Below, one piece after another: positions 7,743 through 17,000 of a DNA stretch of 37,771 nt. Every line of letters starts with the position of its first letter. The stretch's first letter is position 1. The DNA comes from Gammaproteobacteria bacterium (lineage in GTDB: Bacteria; Pseudomonadota; Gammaproteobacteria; Steroidobacterales; GCA-2729495): assembly GCA_016874095.1 (NCBI GenBank), contig VGVH01000024.1, positions 1-37,771 of the forward strand. Direction: 5' to 3'. A model generated the notes under the pieces. That model saw only the letters and a program-made list of their open reading frames with translations, did not search any database and was not told the origin of the DNA. The translations under genes were made by a program, and so were the position numbers.

Positions 7743-8720
7743 TCAGGGCTTCGCGGGCTTTGGCTGGTTCTCCCGCATGTAGACGCTGTAGCTCGAGTCG
7801 TTCGGGCTGCCCCAGGTCTCGGGCCCGGGAGCCTGGAAATACTCCGGATAGCCTTTCTCGGTACGCTCGCGCAACGCCTTCGGCAGCCTCTCGGGCGTGC
7901 CCGTGCGATTCATCATCGTGCGGTAGAACAGGTGCCCCGGCGCCTGCCCCTGCAGCATCCACGGCATCCACGGGCCGATCCGGGTCCAGGTCCCGACGTA
8001 GTCGCAGGCCGTGCGATCCGGGTCCTCGAGTTCCGCCAGCGTGGTGAAGCGATGGAACATCTCGCTGATCCGCAAGGTCGTGCCGGCGGACTCGCGCGGC
8101 CACTTGTCCGGCTGCATCGGGCTCGGAAACGCCGTGTGCACCTCGAACAGCGAGAAGGCCTTGTCACCCTGCAGCTCCCACGGAGGGCTGAACGGTACCT
8201 CCACCATGGTGCCGTCGAAATCCATTTTCATGACCGGTGCGATTTCGGCGTTCACGACCAGGTTGTGTATCGGCTTGACCTCGACGGTTTCGCCGGTGAA
8301 CGGATTCGTCCACTCGTCGATGAACTGCTGCGTCCGCGGATCCTTGTAGAAGGCGATTTCGCGGTTGAACATGCGGTAACTGCCGTCGCTCTGCGCCTCG
8401 ACCCGCAGGACGCCGAAGCCCTCGACTCCGTAGAGCGGCATGAGTGGCTTGTCGGGCGTGGTGACCGCGAACACCGTGCCGCCGAACCAGCCCGTAGTCT
8501 CGACCGTGGGATCGAGATCGCCGGTCAGCTTGATGAAGGCCCGCAGGTTCTCCGCGGGGTCCTTGAAGTTGACGGGCACGCGCTTCGCCGACGGCCCGGG
8601 CGCAGCGGGCTTTTCCGCCGGCGCGCATCCCGCCAGTGCCACGGCAGCACCGGCCCCGAAAAAGGTCTTGAGGGCCTGGCGCCGGTCGGCCATCGCTGCC
8701 AGCAGACTGCTTTGCCACAT
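7743..8720 (-). CDS. DUF1838 protein, predicted Tat-exported lipoprotein
   Basis: The function is unknown. The 325-residue protein resembles its upstream neighbour in shared blocks: DPAENLRAF, GWFGGTVFAV, FYKDPRTQQFIDEWTNPFTG, and a later PGHLF followed by LPKALRERTEKGYPEYF. I assign both to the DUF1838 family from memory of its pattern. The N-terminus has DRRQALKTFF, a twin-arginine-like motif, followed by an Ala/Gly-rich stretch and LAGC (Cys32), so a Tat-dependent lipoprotein is likely. An in-frame ATG at 8693 would give a shorter leader that still contains DRR. It lies 26 nt after the first DUF1838 gene and 33 nt before the IorA-like gene. The two copies have diverged strongly, which suggests different roles or a heteromer. 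Confidence 0.75.
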   Translation of the reverse strand: MWQSSLLAAMADRRQALKTFFGAGAAVALAGCAPAEKPAAPGPSAKRVPVNFKDPAENLRAFIKLTGDLDPTVETTGWFGGTVFAVTTPDKPLMPLYGVEGFGVLRVEAQSDGSYRMFNREIAFYKDPRTQQFIDEWTNPFTGETVEVKPIHNLVVNAEIAPVMKMDFDGTMVEVPFSPPWELQGDKAFSLFEVHTAFPSPMQPDKWPRESAGTTLRISEMFHRFTTLAELEDPDRTACDYVGTWTRIGPWMPWMLQGQAPGHLFYRTMMNRTGTPERLPKALRERTEKGYPEYFQAPGPETWGSPNDSSYSVYMRENQPKPAKP

Positions 8721-8746
8721 GTTGCGTGCTCCCCTGCCTTCGGCAG

Positions 8747-9610
8747 TCAATTCATCGAACCTGGTATCGCGCGCTGCTGCGCCGGGTTCGCCGAGAGCAG
8801 CTGCGGATACTCCTTCTCGGCGCGGGCGCGGTACTCGCGCGGCAGATCGTCGATCGAGCGCAGCTTCGCGCCCGAGGCATGCCAGACGAGGTGGCCGGGC
8901 CGCTCGCCCATGTCCATCCACTTCAGCCAGGGCATGAACACCGTCGAGGCGAACACGACGGGGATGCTGGCGAGACGGTCCTTGCGGAAGTCATTCAGCG
9001 ATGCATGCATGGACTGCTGCTGCCAGCGCGGTGGCGGCATGCCGGGTGGATAGCGCGTGTAGTTGTGCAACCAGACCCGGTCGCGCACGAACGACCAGTC
9101 GAGCACCAGCGGCTCTTCCGGCAGCTTGTCGATGAGCGGCGTGAACCGTATGCCCCGCGTCGAGTAATTGAAACCGCGTCCGGGTCCACCACCCTGGGTT
9201 GCCGCCGGAACCGTGTTGCGCTGCTGCGTGTAGGGATTGTCGAAGGTCGCCAGGAACCCGTTGGTGCGGACGTCGCGAAAGAACGTCACGGTGTTGCCCA
9301 TCAGTTCGTACTCGCCGCCCGGCAGATGACGCAGCCAGTACAGCTCCATGCCCTCGAACCTCACCAGCGGTCGCGGGTGCTCACCCGGCAGCACGCCGAA
9401 GATCGTGCCGTTGTACCACCACGGCACATCGCGTTCCTCGAGGCTGGCGGTCATCCGGGCGAGCGCACGGAGATTGGCCGCGGGATCCCTGAGGTCCGGA
9501 ATCCACGCCGGCAGGTCTCCGTCGATATGGGGCAATGCGTCGGCAGCCGCGACCAGGCCCAGGAGCCCGATGCCCTGCATTGCGCTGCGCCTGGAAATCG
9601 CGTTGGTCAT
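8747..9610 (-). CDS. DUF1838 protein with Tat-type signal
   Basis: This first gene of the minus-strand operon encodes 287 residues from the ATG at 9610. The frame also has a GTG at 9622, but the Tat motif sits better from the ATG: SRRSAMQ at 6-12, then a short hydrophobic stretch. The body has DPAANLRALARMT, WWYNGTIFGV, EGMELYW, FFRDVRTNGFLATFDNPYTQ and a C-terminal block with MGERPGHLVWH, LPREYRARAEKEYPQLL. These align block by block with the next gene, so the pair arose by duplication. It is rich in Trp, Arg and Pro and lacks metal-binding clusters that I can recognise. No enzymatic role is assigned. Unlike its neighbour, it has no lipobox, so it is probably soluble in the periplasm. Confidence 0.75.
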   Translation of the reverse strand: MTNAISRRSAMQGIGLLGLVAAADALPHIDGDLPAWIPDLRDPAANLRALARMTASLEERDVPWWYNGTIFGVLPGEHPRPLVRFEGMELYWLRHLPGGEYELMGNTVTFFRDVRTNGFLATFDNPYTQQRNTVPAATQGGGPGRGFNYSTRGIRFTPLIDKLPEEPLVLDWSFVRDRVWLHNYTRYPPGMPPPRWQQQSMHASLNDFRKDRLASIPVVFASTVFMPWLKWMDMGERPGHLVWHASGAKLRSIDDLPREYRARAEKEYPQLLSANPAQQRAIPGSMN

Positions 9611-9717
9611 GGTGGGCGGCACTCTGCCACAAGGCCCGCCAGTCAGTCACCCGCTCGCACGCCACTTGCGCGGCTGGCAGAATGACCGCCTCGCACGGTA
9701 TCGCCGGAGTAGCTGCC
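9611..9717. promoter_or_regulatory. Divergent promoter region between the DUF1838 operon and the lysine-catabolism operon
   Basis: This 107 bp gap drives the five-gene minus-strand operon and the plus-strand dehydrogenase pair. For the plus strand, CAGAATGACCGCC near 9678 resembles the TAGAATG -10 seen elsewhere in the window, and GGAG at 9706-9709 is a well-placed ribosome-binding site 8 nt before the ATG at 9718. For the minus strand, CAGAGTGCCGCC just before the first gene has a similar look. No clear operator palindrome was found. Confidence 0.4.
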
Positions 9718-10884
9718 ATGCATCGTGTACTCGTTCTCGGCGCCGGCAAGATCGGCTCGCTGATTGCCGGCCTGCTGGCGGAATGCGGCGACTACGAAGT
9801 ACATCTTGCCGACAGCCGGCCCGGTGCCGCGCAGGAAGTCGCCACTGCCCACGGGCTGGCCGCCATCAAGCCGCTGGTGCTTGATGCCACGCAGAAAGGC
9901 GAGCTGCAGCGTTACGCGGAGACGGCGCGCATCGAGGCGCTGGTGTCCGGCCTGCCCTACTACCTGAACGAGGCAGTGGCCGAGGTGGCGCGCGCCATCA
10001 AATGCCATTACTTCGACCTCACCGAGGACGTGAAGGTGGCCACCACGGTGCAGCGCCTGTCGCAGGGTGCCGAGACCGCCTTCGCGCCGCAGTGCGGACT
10101 CGCACCCGGCTTCGTGAGCATCGCGGCCGCGGAGTTGATCCGCCACTTCGACAGCCTGCGCACGGTCAAGCTGCGGGTCGGCGCGCTGCCCCAGCACCCC
10201 AACAACGTCCTCAAGTACTCGCTCACCTGGTCGACCGACGGCCTGATCAACGAGTACGGCAACCCCTGCCTCTCGGTTGTCGACGGGAAGACCCGCGACG
10301 TCCTGCCGCTCGAGGGCCTGGAGGAAATCGAAATCGACGGGCAGTTGTACGAGGCCTTCAACACCTCCGGCGGCCTCGGCTCGCTCGCGGAAAGCTTCAG
10401 TGCCGGCGTCGAGAGCATGGACTACAAGACCATCCGCTACCCCGGCCATTGCACGCAGATGAAGCTGCTCATGAACGGGCTGAAGCTCAATCACGACCGC
10501 GGCACGCTGAAGCGCGTGCTGGAGAACGCCGTGCCGCAGACCCTGCAGGACGTCGTCATCATCTATACGGCGGTCACCGGGCTGCAGGCTGGCGAGTTGC
10601 GCGAGGAGAACTACGTCAACAAGGTCTATCCGCAGGTCATTTCCGGGCGCCTGTGGTCCGCGATCCAGGTGACCACGGCGGCAGGCGTCTGCGCGGTGCT
10701 TGATCTCGTGTGCCGCTCGCCGGACCAGTACCGCGGCTTCGTGCGGCAGGAGCAGTTCCCGCTGCCGCAGGTCCTCGCCAACCGCTTCGGCCGCTACTTC
10801 AGCGAGCAATCGAGCAAGGATGTGTCGCTGCGGCTTATAGCCGCCGGCAAGACCGGCGAGCAGCGCGCGAAAGGCAGGGGCTGA
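9718..10884 (+). CDS. Saccharopine dehydrogenase / lysine 6-dehydrogenase-like oxidoreductase
   Basis: The 388-residue protein starts with an NAD(P)-binding Rossmann motif, VLGAGKIGS at 5-13. It continues with the saccharopine dehydrogenase signature region: a YYLNEAVAEVA block, HYFDLTED, and QCGLAPGFVS near residue 120-130. It would oxidatively deaminate a lysine-derived substrate (saccharopine or lysine itself) to release 2-aminoadipate 6-semialdehyde. The next gene, 3 nt downstream, encodes an ALDH7-type dehydrogenase that oxidises exactly that semialdehyde, so the pair makes sense as lysine catabolism. No lysine-ketoglutarate reductase domain is fused or adjacent, so direct lysine dehydrogenation or a remote partner is needed. 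The ATG has a GGAG site 8 nt upstream. Confidence 0.85.
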   Translation: MHRVLVLGAGKIGSLIAGLLAECGDYEVHLADSRPGAAQEVATAHGLAAIKPLVLDATQKGELQRYAETARIEALVSGLPYYLNEAVAEVARAIKCHYFDLTEDVKVATTVQRLSQGAETAFAPQCGLAPGFVSIAAAELIRHFDSLRTVKLRVGALPQHPNNVLKYSLTWSTDGLINEYGNPCLSVVDGKTRDVLPLEGLEEIEIDGQLYEAFNTSGGLGSLAESFSAGVESMDYKTIRYPGHCTQMKLLMNGLKLNHDRGTLKRVLENAVPQTLQDVVIIYTAVTGLQAGELREENYVNKVYPQVISGRLWSAIQVTTAAGVCAVLDLVCRSPDQYRGFVRQEQFPLPQVLANRFGRYFSEQSSKDVSLRLIAAGKTGEQRAKGRG

Positions 10885-10887
10885 AAC

Positions 10888-12405
10888 ATGAGCGCCATCC
10901 CCGCATCCCTCGGACTGCGAAACCGCAACCCCGGCGTCTCCTCCGGCGGCCGCTGGCACGCCTCGGGCAAGGCGAAGGCGTTCGCCTCGCTGAACCCCGC
11001 GACGAACGAGCCGCTCGGCACGGTGACGGCAGCAAGCGCGCGGGACTACGAGCAGGTGATCCGCAACTCGACCGCTGCGTTCCGGGCCTGGCGCGAAGTG
11101 CCGGCACCGCGCCGTGGCGAAGCGGTGCGGCGGATCGCCGACGCTTTGCGCGGGCACAAGGACGCGCTTGGCACGCTGGTCAGCCTCGAAGCAGGCAAGA
11201 TCAAGGCAGAGGGCGACGGCGAAGTGCAGGAGATGATCGACATCGCCGACTTCGCCGTGGGACTCTCGCGCCAGCTCTACGGGCTGACGATGCCGTCGGA
11301 GCGACCGAGCCACCGCCTCTACGAACAGTGGCAGCCGCTCGGCGTGGTCGGGATCATCAGCGCCTTCAACTTCCCCGTCGCCGTGTGGTCCTGGAATGCG
11401 TTCATCGCTGCCGTCTGCGGCAACGCGAGCGTCTGGAAGCCGTCGCCCAAGACGCCCCTCTGCAGCATCGCGGTGCAGAACATCTGCAACCGGACGCTGG
11501 CCGCAGGCGGCTACCCGCCGATCTTTTCGCTGTTCAACACGACCGACAACCGGCTCGCCGAGCGGTTCGTCGACGACCACCGGGTCGATCTCGTCTCGTT
11601 CACGGGCTCGACGGCCGTCGGCCGCAAGGTCGCGGAACGAGTCGCCGCGCGACTCGGCAAGTACCTGCTCGAGCTCGGCGGCAACAACGCGATCATCATC
11701 GACGAGCACGCGAACCTCGACCTGGCAGTGCCTGCCATCCTGTTCGGCGCGGTCGGCACCGCCGGGCAGCGCTGCACGACGACGCGGCGCCTGCTGGTGC
11801 ACCCGAAGCTGGTCAAGGAGCTCACCCGCCGCCTCGTGGCAGCCTATCAACAGGTGCCGATCGGCAATCCGCTGCGCAAAGGCACGCTCATGGGCCCGCT
11901 CATCGATGAAGCGGCGGTCGAACGCTACCTCGCCACGGTTCGCGACGTGCGCCGTCTCGGCGGCGAGATCCTCTGCGGCGGCGAGCGGCTGAAGCGTGGC
12001 GGCAATTTCGTCAAGCCGACCATCGTGATGGCGAAGGCGAACTGGGCGCCGGTGCAGCAGGAGTGTTTCGCGCCGATCCTCTACGTGATCCCGACGAAGA
12101 ACCTGGACGAAGCCATCGCCGTGCAGAACGGCGTGCCGCAGGGCCTGTCATCGGCGATCTTCACCGACCGCCTGCAGCATGCCGAGCGTTTCCTGTCGGC
12201 CGCGGGCAGCGACTGCGGGATCGCGAACGTGAACATCGGCACCTCGGGCGCCGAGATCGGCGGTGCATTCGGCGGCGAGAAGGAAACCGGCGGCGGTCGC
12301 GAGGCGGGCTCCGATTCCTGGAAGGCCTACATGCGGCGCCAGACGGTGACCATCAACTGGGGCAACGACCTGCCGCTTGCGCAGGGCATCGACTTCTCCG
12401 TCTGA
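10888..12405 (+). CDS. ALDH7-type aldehyde dehydrogenase, probable 2-aminoadipate 6-semialdehyde dehydrogenase
   Basis: This is a 505-residue NAD(P)-dependent aldehyde dehydrogenase. Active-site residues are visible: Asn161 in SAFNFP, Glu262 in LELGG and the nucleophile Cys296 in GTAGQRCT. The [10 protein letters not shown] and [10 protein letters not shown] blocks, and the C-terminal [20 protein letters not shown] region, are characteristic of the ALDH7 (antiquitin, AmaB/Pcd) group, which oxidises aminoadipate semialdehyde. It begins 3 nt after the saccharopine dehydrogenase-like gene, so translation is probably coupled. It converges on the FAD oxidase with 9 nt between stops. Betaine aldehyde or other semialdehydes are alternatives, but the neighbour and family group favour lysine catabolism. 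Confidence 0.9.
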   Translation: MSAIPASLGLRNRNPGVSSGGRWHASGKAKAFASLNPATNEPLGTVTAASARDYEQVIRNSTAAFRAWREVPAPRRGEAVRRIADALRGHKDALGTLVSLEAGKIKAEGDGEVQEMIDIADFAVGLSRQLYGLTMPSERPSHRLYEQWQPLGVVGIISAFNFPVAVWSWNAFIAAVCGNASVWKPSPKTPLCSIAVQNICNRTLAAGGYPPIFSLFNTTDNRLAERFVDDHRVDLVSFTGSTAVGRKVAERVAARLGKYLLELGGNNAIIIDEHANLDLAVPAILFGAVGTAGQRCTTTRRLLVHPKLVKELTRRLVAAYQQVPIGNPLRKGTLMGPLIDEAAVERYLATVRDVRRLGGEILCGGERLKRGGNFVKPTIVMAKANWAPVQQECFAPILYVIPTKNLDEAIAVQNGVPQGLSSAIFTDRLQHAERFLSAAGSDCGIANVNIGTSGAEIGGAFGGEKETGGGREAGSDSWKAYMRRQTVTINWGNDLPLAQGIDFSV

Positions 12406-12414
12406 AGTCGCGCG

Positions 12415-13995
12415 CTAGAGCTGGAGCGCACCGGGGTTCATGATCCCCTGCGGGTCGAGCTGGCGCTTGATCTCGCGGATCGCGCGGGCGGCCGCGGCCT
12501 GCCGGCCTTCCATGTAGGTGTAGCTTTTACCGACCTGCATGTGGATCGCGCCGACTGACGCGAAGATCTTCTGTATTTCCGCGCGCAACTCGCGCACCAG
12601 TGCCCGTCCCTCGGGGTTGGGGCCGTACTCGGGCAGCATCTGCAGGTAATCCTGCGGCAGATAGCGCTTGTGGAAGACGGTCCGGTCGTCTTCCCAGTAG
12701 AACACGGGCTCGTAGAGGAAGCCGTGGGTGTTCACCGCCATGAACATCGCGCCCTTGTCGACCTTGAGGCTTTGCATGCGCCCGGCATGCGCGGCGTACA
12801 ACTGGCCCAGTTTTTCGTGGAATTCATTCATCTTCGAGAACGGCATGATGCCGTGCTGGGGCACCCAGCGCTCGCCGCGCGGGCCGAGAATCGGGTAAAG
12901 CGGAATGAACGGCATCGCGCGAATGACCGTCGGAATGGTATTGGCCGTTTCCTGCCCGTGGCCCTCCATCGCCCGACGCAGCACCGCGAGCTTGCCGTTC
13001 ACCTCGCCCTTCGACACGCCCTCGACGGTGTAGTGAGCCGAGTAGTTGTGGCCCGACAGGAAGCGCTTGCCCGCGGCTGCCATCTTGGCCAGGCGGACCA
13101 GCGCATCGACGGGGTTGCGCGAGGTCTTCGCGACGGCGAGGGCAGCCGCGGTGGCATCCTTCGTGCTGGTCTTGCCGAGCTGGCCCTGCTGCAGCCGCGG
13201 ATCCACGCCGAAGTTGTCCGCCGTGACGTTTTCGCGCGCCGCCGCCGCCATGCCGGCCGCCATCTTCGCGAACGTCTCGAAGCCGAAGGATGCCGCGCCG
13301 AAGAAGGCGGGCTCGCGTATGAGCTTGAGGGATATGCTCGCCTTGATGCCGAGCGCACCCGCGTCGCCGCAGAACAGCCCGGTCAGATCGGGGCCGTACC
13401 AGCGGAAGAACGGCCGGCCGTTCGCGGCCGCATGCGCACCGGTACGCAGGATTTCGCCGTCGGCGAGCACGATCTCGAAGCCGACGATCGCGTCGGCGGA
13501 AATGCCGTAGTTGCCCGAGCCCAGGCTTGCGCTGTTCTGCGAAGCCGAGCCGCCCACCGTCGCCTTGAGGCCGGAGAACGGTCCCCAGAACGAGCTGCGC
13601 AGGCCCTTGGCCTTCAACGCCTGCCACAGGTCGTGCCAGGTCACGCCCGGCTCGACCGTGACATACATGTCCTGCTCGTTGATCTCGAGGATGCGATTCA
13701 TTCGCGACGTGTCGACCAGCAGCGACACCGGCGTGGATGGCAGGTAGCCGTCCGTGTAGGAAGCCCCGCCACCGCGCGCCACCAGCGCGACACCGGCGCC
13801 CGCAGCGATCTTCACGATGCCCTGGACTTCGCCCGCCGATGCCGGACGGACGACGGCGATGGGCAGTTCGCGGGCGTTGTACACGTCCATCGCGTGGAAT
13901 CTGCGCTCGACCTCGTCGGTCAGCACGTGTTCGCGCCCCAGCAGGGTGACGAGTGGTGTGAGGATGTCGTTGCTTACGGTGGGATTCGCGGACAT
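12415..13995 (-). CDS. FAD-linked oxidase/dehydrogenase (PCMH-type)
   Basis: The 526-residue flavoprotein has a PCMH-type FAD domain: VVRPASAGEVQGIVKIA near 48-64, ARGGGASYTDGYLPS at 73-87, ATVGGSASQNSASLGSGNYG at 145-164 and CGDAGALGI at 209-217. A C-terminal cap domain ends in LDPQGIMNPGALQL, the classic tail of glycolate/D-lactate dehydrogenase and 4-cresol/vanillyl-alcohol oxidase relatives. It would oxidise a hydroxyacid or phenolic alcohol; the substrate cannot be read here. A hydroxyacid step in lysine catabolism is possible because it converges with that operon, but the strands differ. There is no signal peptide. I chose the ATG at 13995; the alternative at 14025 overlaps a likely -10. 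Confidence 0.82.
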   Translation of the reverse strand: MSANPTVSNDILTPLVTLLGREHVLTDEVERRFHAMDVYNARELPIAVVRPASAGEVQGIVKIAAGAGVALVARGGGASYTDGYLPSTPVSLLVDTSRMNRILEINEQDMYVTVEPGVTWHDLWQALKAKGLRSSFWGPFSGLKATVGGSASQNSASLGSGNYGISADAIVGFEIVLADGEILRTGAHAAANGRPFFRWYGPDLTGLFCGDAGALGIKASISLKLIREPAFFGAASFGFETFAKMAAGMAAAARENVTADNFGVDPRLQQGQLGKTSTKDATAAALAVAKTSRNPVDALVRLAKMAAAGKRFLSGHNYSAHYTVEGVSKGEVNGKLAVLRRAMEGHGQETANTIPTVIRAMPFIPLYPILGPRGERWVPQHGIMPFSKMNEFHEKLGQLYAAHAGRMQSLKVDKGAMFMAVNTHGFLYEPVFYWEDDRTVFHKRYLPQDYLQMLPEYGPNPEGRALVRELRAEIQKIFASVGAIHMQVGKSYTYMEGRQAAAARAIREIKRQLDPQGIMNPGALQL

Positions 13996-14023
13996 GGTGT
14001 TATTCCAGGAAACGGCAGTCGGC

Positions 14024-14029
14024 ATGGTA
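14024..14029 (-). promoter_or_regulatory. Possible -10 element (TACCAT) of the FAD oxidase gene
   Basis: Read on the minus strand, TACCAT followed by GCCGACTGCC lies about 28 nt before the ATG at 13995. A start site near 14017 would leave a short leader containing a GGAAT-type weak ribosome-binding sequence. Its position argues against the in-frame ATG at 14025. The gap to the end of lhr is 65 nt, so read-through from lhr is also possible. Confidence 0.3.
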
Positions 14030-14060
14030 GAGGGGCGGCCCGCCAAATTGAAGACGGGGC

Positions 14061-17000
14061 TCAGTGCGATCGCTGGCCTCCCGGCACATAGAACCGGTCC
14101 CGGTCGCTGCGCAGGAGCAGGTTGCGCAGGCCCCACTCGGCGGACGGATCGGGCGCTACCAGCCAGGTCACATCGCCGGCCACGCACACCCCGACGGGAA
14201 CGCCCCCGCGCCACAGCACGCGATTGCGCGGGGCCGCAGGCACGCGCGCTCCGGGCGTGACGATGCCGCAAAGGTTCAGTGGATCGGCAGCGGCAGTGAC
14301 GACGACGGCTTCCGTCGCCTGACGGCGCGCCGCCCGGAGACCCTCGACGGCTTGCGGCAACGCGAACTGCTCGCCGGTGAAGCCGCTGACGAAACGGCCA
14401 CCGCGGATCTCGCCGCGCGCCTCGAGCCGGCGCAGCACCCGGGCCAGGTCCCGCCACGGCGGCAGGTACCAGGCTTCGCGGCGCAGGATGGCGCGGAACA
14501 CGACGCCGTAACGGTCGAGCAGGGCCCGCGCCGCCACCTCCACCGGATCGCCGGACTCGATCGCGCCGGTATCGGCCGGCAGCGGCGCCGGCATGACCAG
14601 CGACCAGCGCCCGGCAGCGTCGACGCTGAGCGCACCGGGCCGCAATGCGCGCCCGAAACTCGCGCGGCGGCTCGCCGGAGTGATGAGGGAGCGCAGGCCG
14701 GTGTAGTGGTCGGAAGTCGCGAAACCCCAGGCAACGAGCTCCGCCAGGCCCTGCTCGACCTGCGTCCGCAACTGGCCCGTCGCGCGGACGATTTCGACGA
14801 AGAACATGGCACCGCGCGCAGCCAGCGCGTGGCGGACGGCACGCGCCGCGGATCCGAGCGGCGGCTCGCCGCCGGCGGGCGGAGCGAAGACAGCAGACCA
14901 GGCATCGGCCTCGGCCCGATCGACGAAGACGACCGGCGTGGCGCGGATGGGCCCGGCACGGCGCCCGCCGCTGCCGGGCTCGGCGCCCGCCCGCGACCAG
15001 GTGTACTGCCCGCTGGCCAGTACCGTGTCGAGGTCGCCTGCGCTGTAGTGCTCGACCCGCGCCGGCAGCAGACTGCCCTCCCACGCCGCAGCGGGGGCGG
15101 GAAACGCCCGCAGGCGCGCGAGCGCGCGGCGCGCGGCCTCAGGCCCCTCGGACTTTTCCGCGCCCATGCCGTGCCAGGCGAACAGGAACTGCATCAGGTG
15201 CGCCGGGGTCACGGGCTCGACCTGCTCGCGCAGCCGGCTCAGCGTCAGGCGGTGGATGCGCGCCAGCAGCCGGCGGTCGCACCACTCCTCCTCAGCCGTG
15301 ACGGCGCGGTAGCGGCCTTGCATGACGGCGCCTTCCGCCTCGAGCGCAAGCAGGGCCACGGTGATCTCGCTGTCGGCCAGGCCGAGAGGCCGAGCCAGCT
15401 CGCTCGCTGTCACCGGGCCCAGCGTCTCGAGGCGGCCGCGCAGGAGTTCGCGCAGCGCGTCGCTGCGTGAGTGCACGGCGCCGCGTGCGCCGCTGCGCAC
15501 GGCGTCGATGCGTGGCACGAGTGCCACATCGGGCAGGACCTCGAGCAATTGCGCAAGTCGTTCGGCAGCCACCCAGAGCCGCCGACCGGCGCTGGTCACA
15601 GCCACGGTTGCGCGCCGCTCATGTACCAGCGACTGGAACATCGGTAGCCAGTCCGTCGCGGACGCTTCCGGTTCCGTGCCGGCCTCCTCCTCGGCGAGGA
15701 AGCCGGTCAGCACCAGCGCATCGTGCAGTTCGTCGGCGGAGCGCGGCTCCGGCCACGCTTCCTGGCAGACGAGCGCGATCGCCGTCGGATCGAGGCGCGC
15801 GATCGACGCGGCCTCCAGCGGATCGAGCAGGTGGCGGCTGCGCACGGCGAGCGTGCGCCGCTCCTCGGCCGGGGCATCGTCGAGGAATGCGTAGGGCCGC
15901 GCGGTGAGGATCTCCTGGGCGAGCGGCGACGGGGTCGTCACGTCGCGGGCCTCGATCCGCACTTCGCCGGCAGCGATGCGCGCGAGCAGGCGTTCCAGCC
16001 CCTCGACATCCATCAGCTCGTGCAGGCAGTCGTCGAGCGTCTGGCGGACGAGCGGATGGTCGGGCACCTGCCGGTCGCCGACGATGTTCTCCGCGCAGGC
16101 GATCTGGTCGGGAAACACGACGGCGAGCAGGTCCTCGGCATCGCTGCGCTGGAACTGCGGCGGCACCTTCCGACCGTTGCGGAAGCGGCGCAATGCAAGC
16201 GCAGTCGTCGCGGCCCAGCGCCAGCGGGTCGGGAACATCGGCGCGGCAAGCAGCGCCTGCACGAGCACGTTGCGTACCGTCTCCGCCTTGAGCCAGCCCG
16301 CAATCTCGGCGAGCGGGAAGCTGTGCACCGGTCCCAGCGAGATGACGATGCTGTCCTCGAGCGCGGCAGCCTGCAGTTCGTAGTTGAACTTGCGGCAGAA
16401 GCGCTTGCGCAGCGCGAGACCCCAGGCGCGGTTGATGCGTGAGCCGTAGGGCGAATGGATGACGAGGTGGCAGTCGCCCACCTCGTCGAAAAACCGCTCC
16501 AGGATGATGGTCTCGTGCGTCGGCAGCTCGCCGAGTGCGAGACGCGCCGTGCCAAGATACTCGACCAGTTGCGAGCTGGCCATGGGCGCCAGCCCGAGAT
16601 CGCGCTCGAGCCGGAGCCGCGTGGCTTCCTCGCCGAGCTCCAGGGAAGCGGATACCTCGTCGCGCAGGCGCGAAACCGCGAGCGACAGCTCGTCGCTGCG
16701 CCCGGGCGCTTCGCCGAACCAGAACGGGATGTTCGGCGGCTGGCCGCGCGCATCCTCGACGAGCACGCGTCCCGTCTCGACCCGCGCGATCCGGTAGGAC
16801 GTGTTGCCCAGCTGGAAGATGTCGCCAGGCAGGCTCTCGAACGCAAAATCCTCGTTGAGCGTGCCGACCTGGATCTCCTCCGGCAGCAGCACGACGTCGT
16901 AGTCGAACTGGTCGGGTATGGCGCCGCCGTTGGTGATCGCGGTCAGCCGCGCACCGGGGCGCGGCCGCAGCCGGCCATTCACCGCGTCGTAGTGCAGGTG

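Noticed and set aside
6993-9053. Long plus-strand frame opposite the cytochrome, IorA-like and DUF1838 genes
   Set aside because: It covers several real minus-strand genes and has no recognisable motif or ribosome-binding site.
9643-11850. Long minus-strand frame opposite the lysine-catabolism genes
   Set aside because: It is antisense to genes with intact catalytic motifs, and its composition is typical of a shadow frame.
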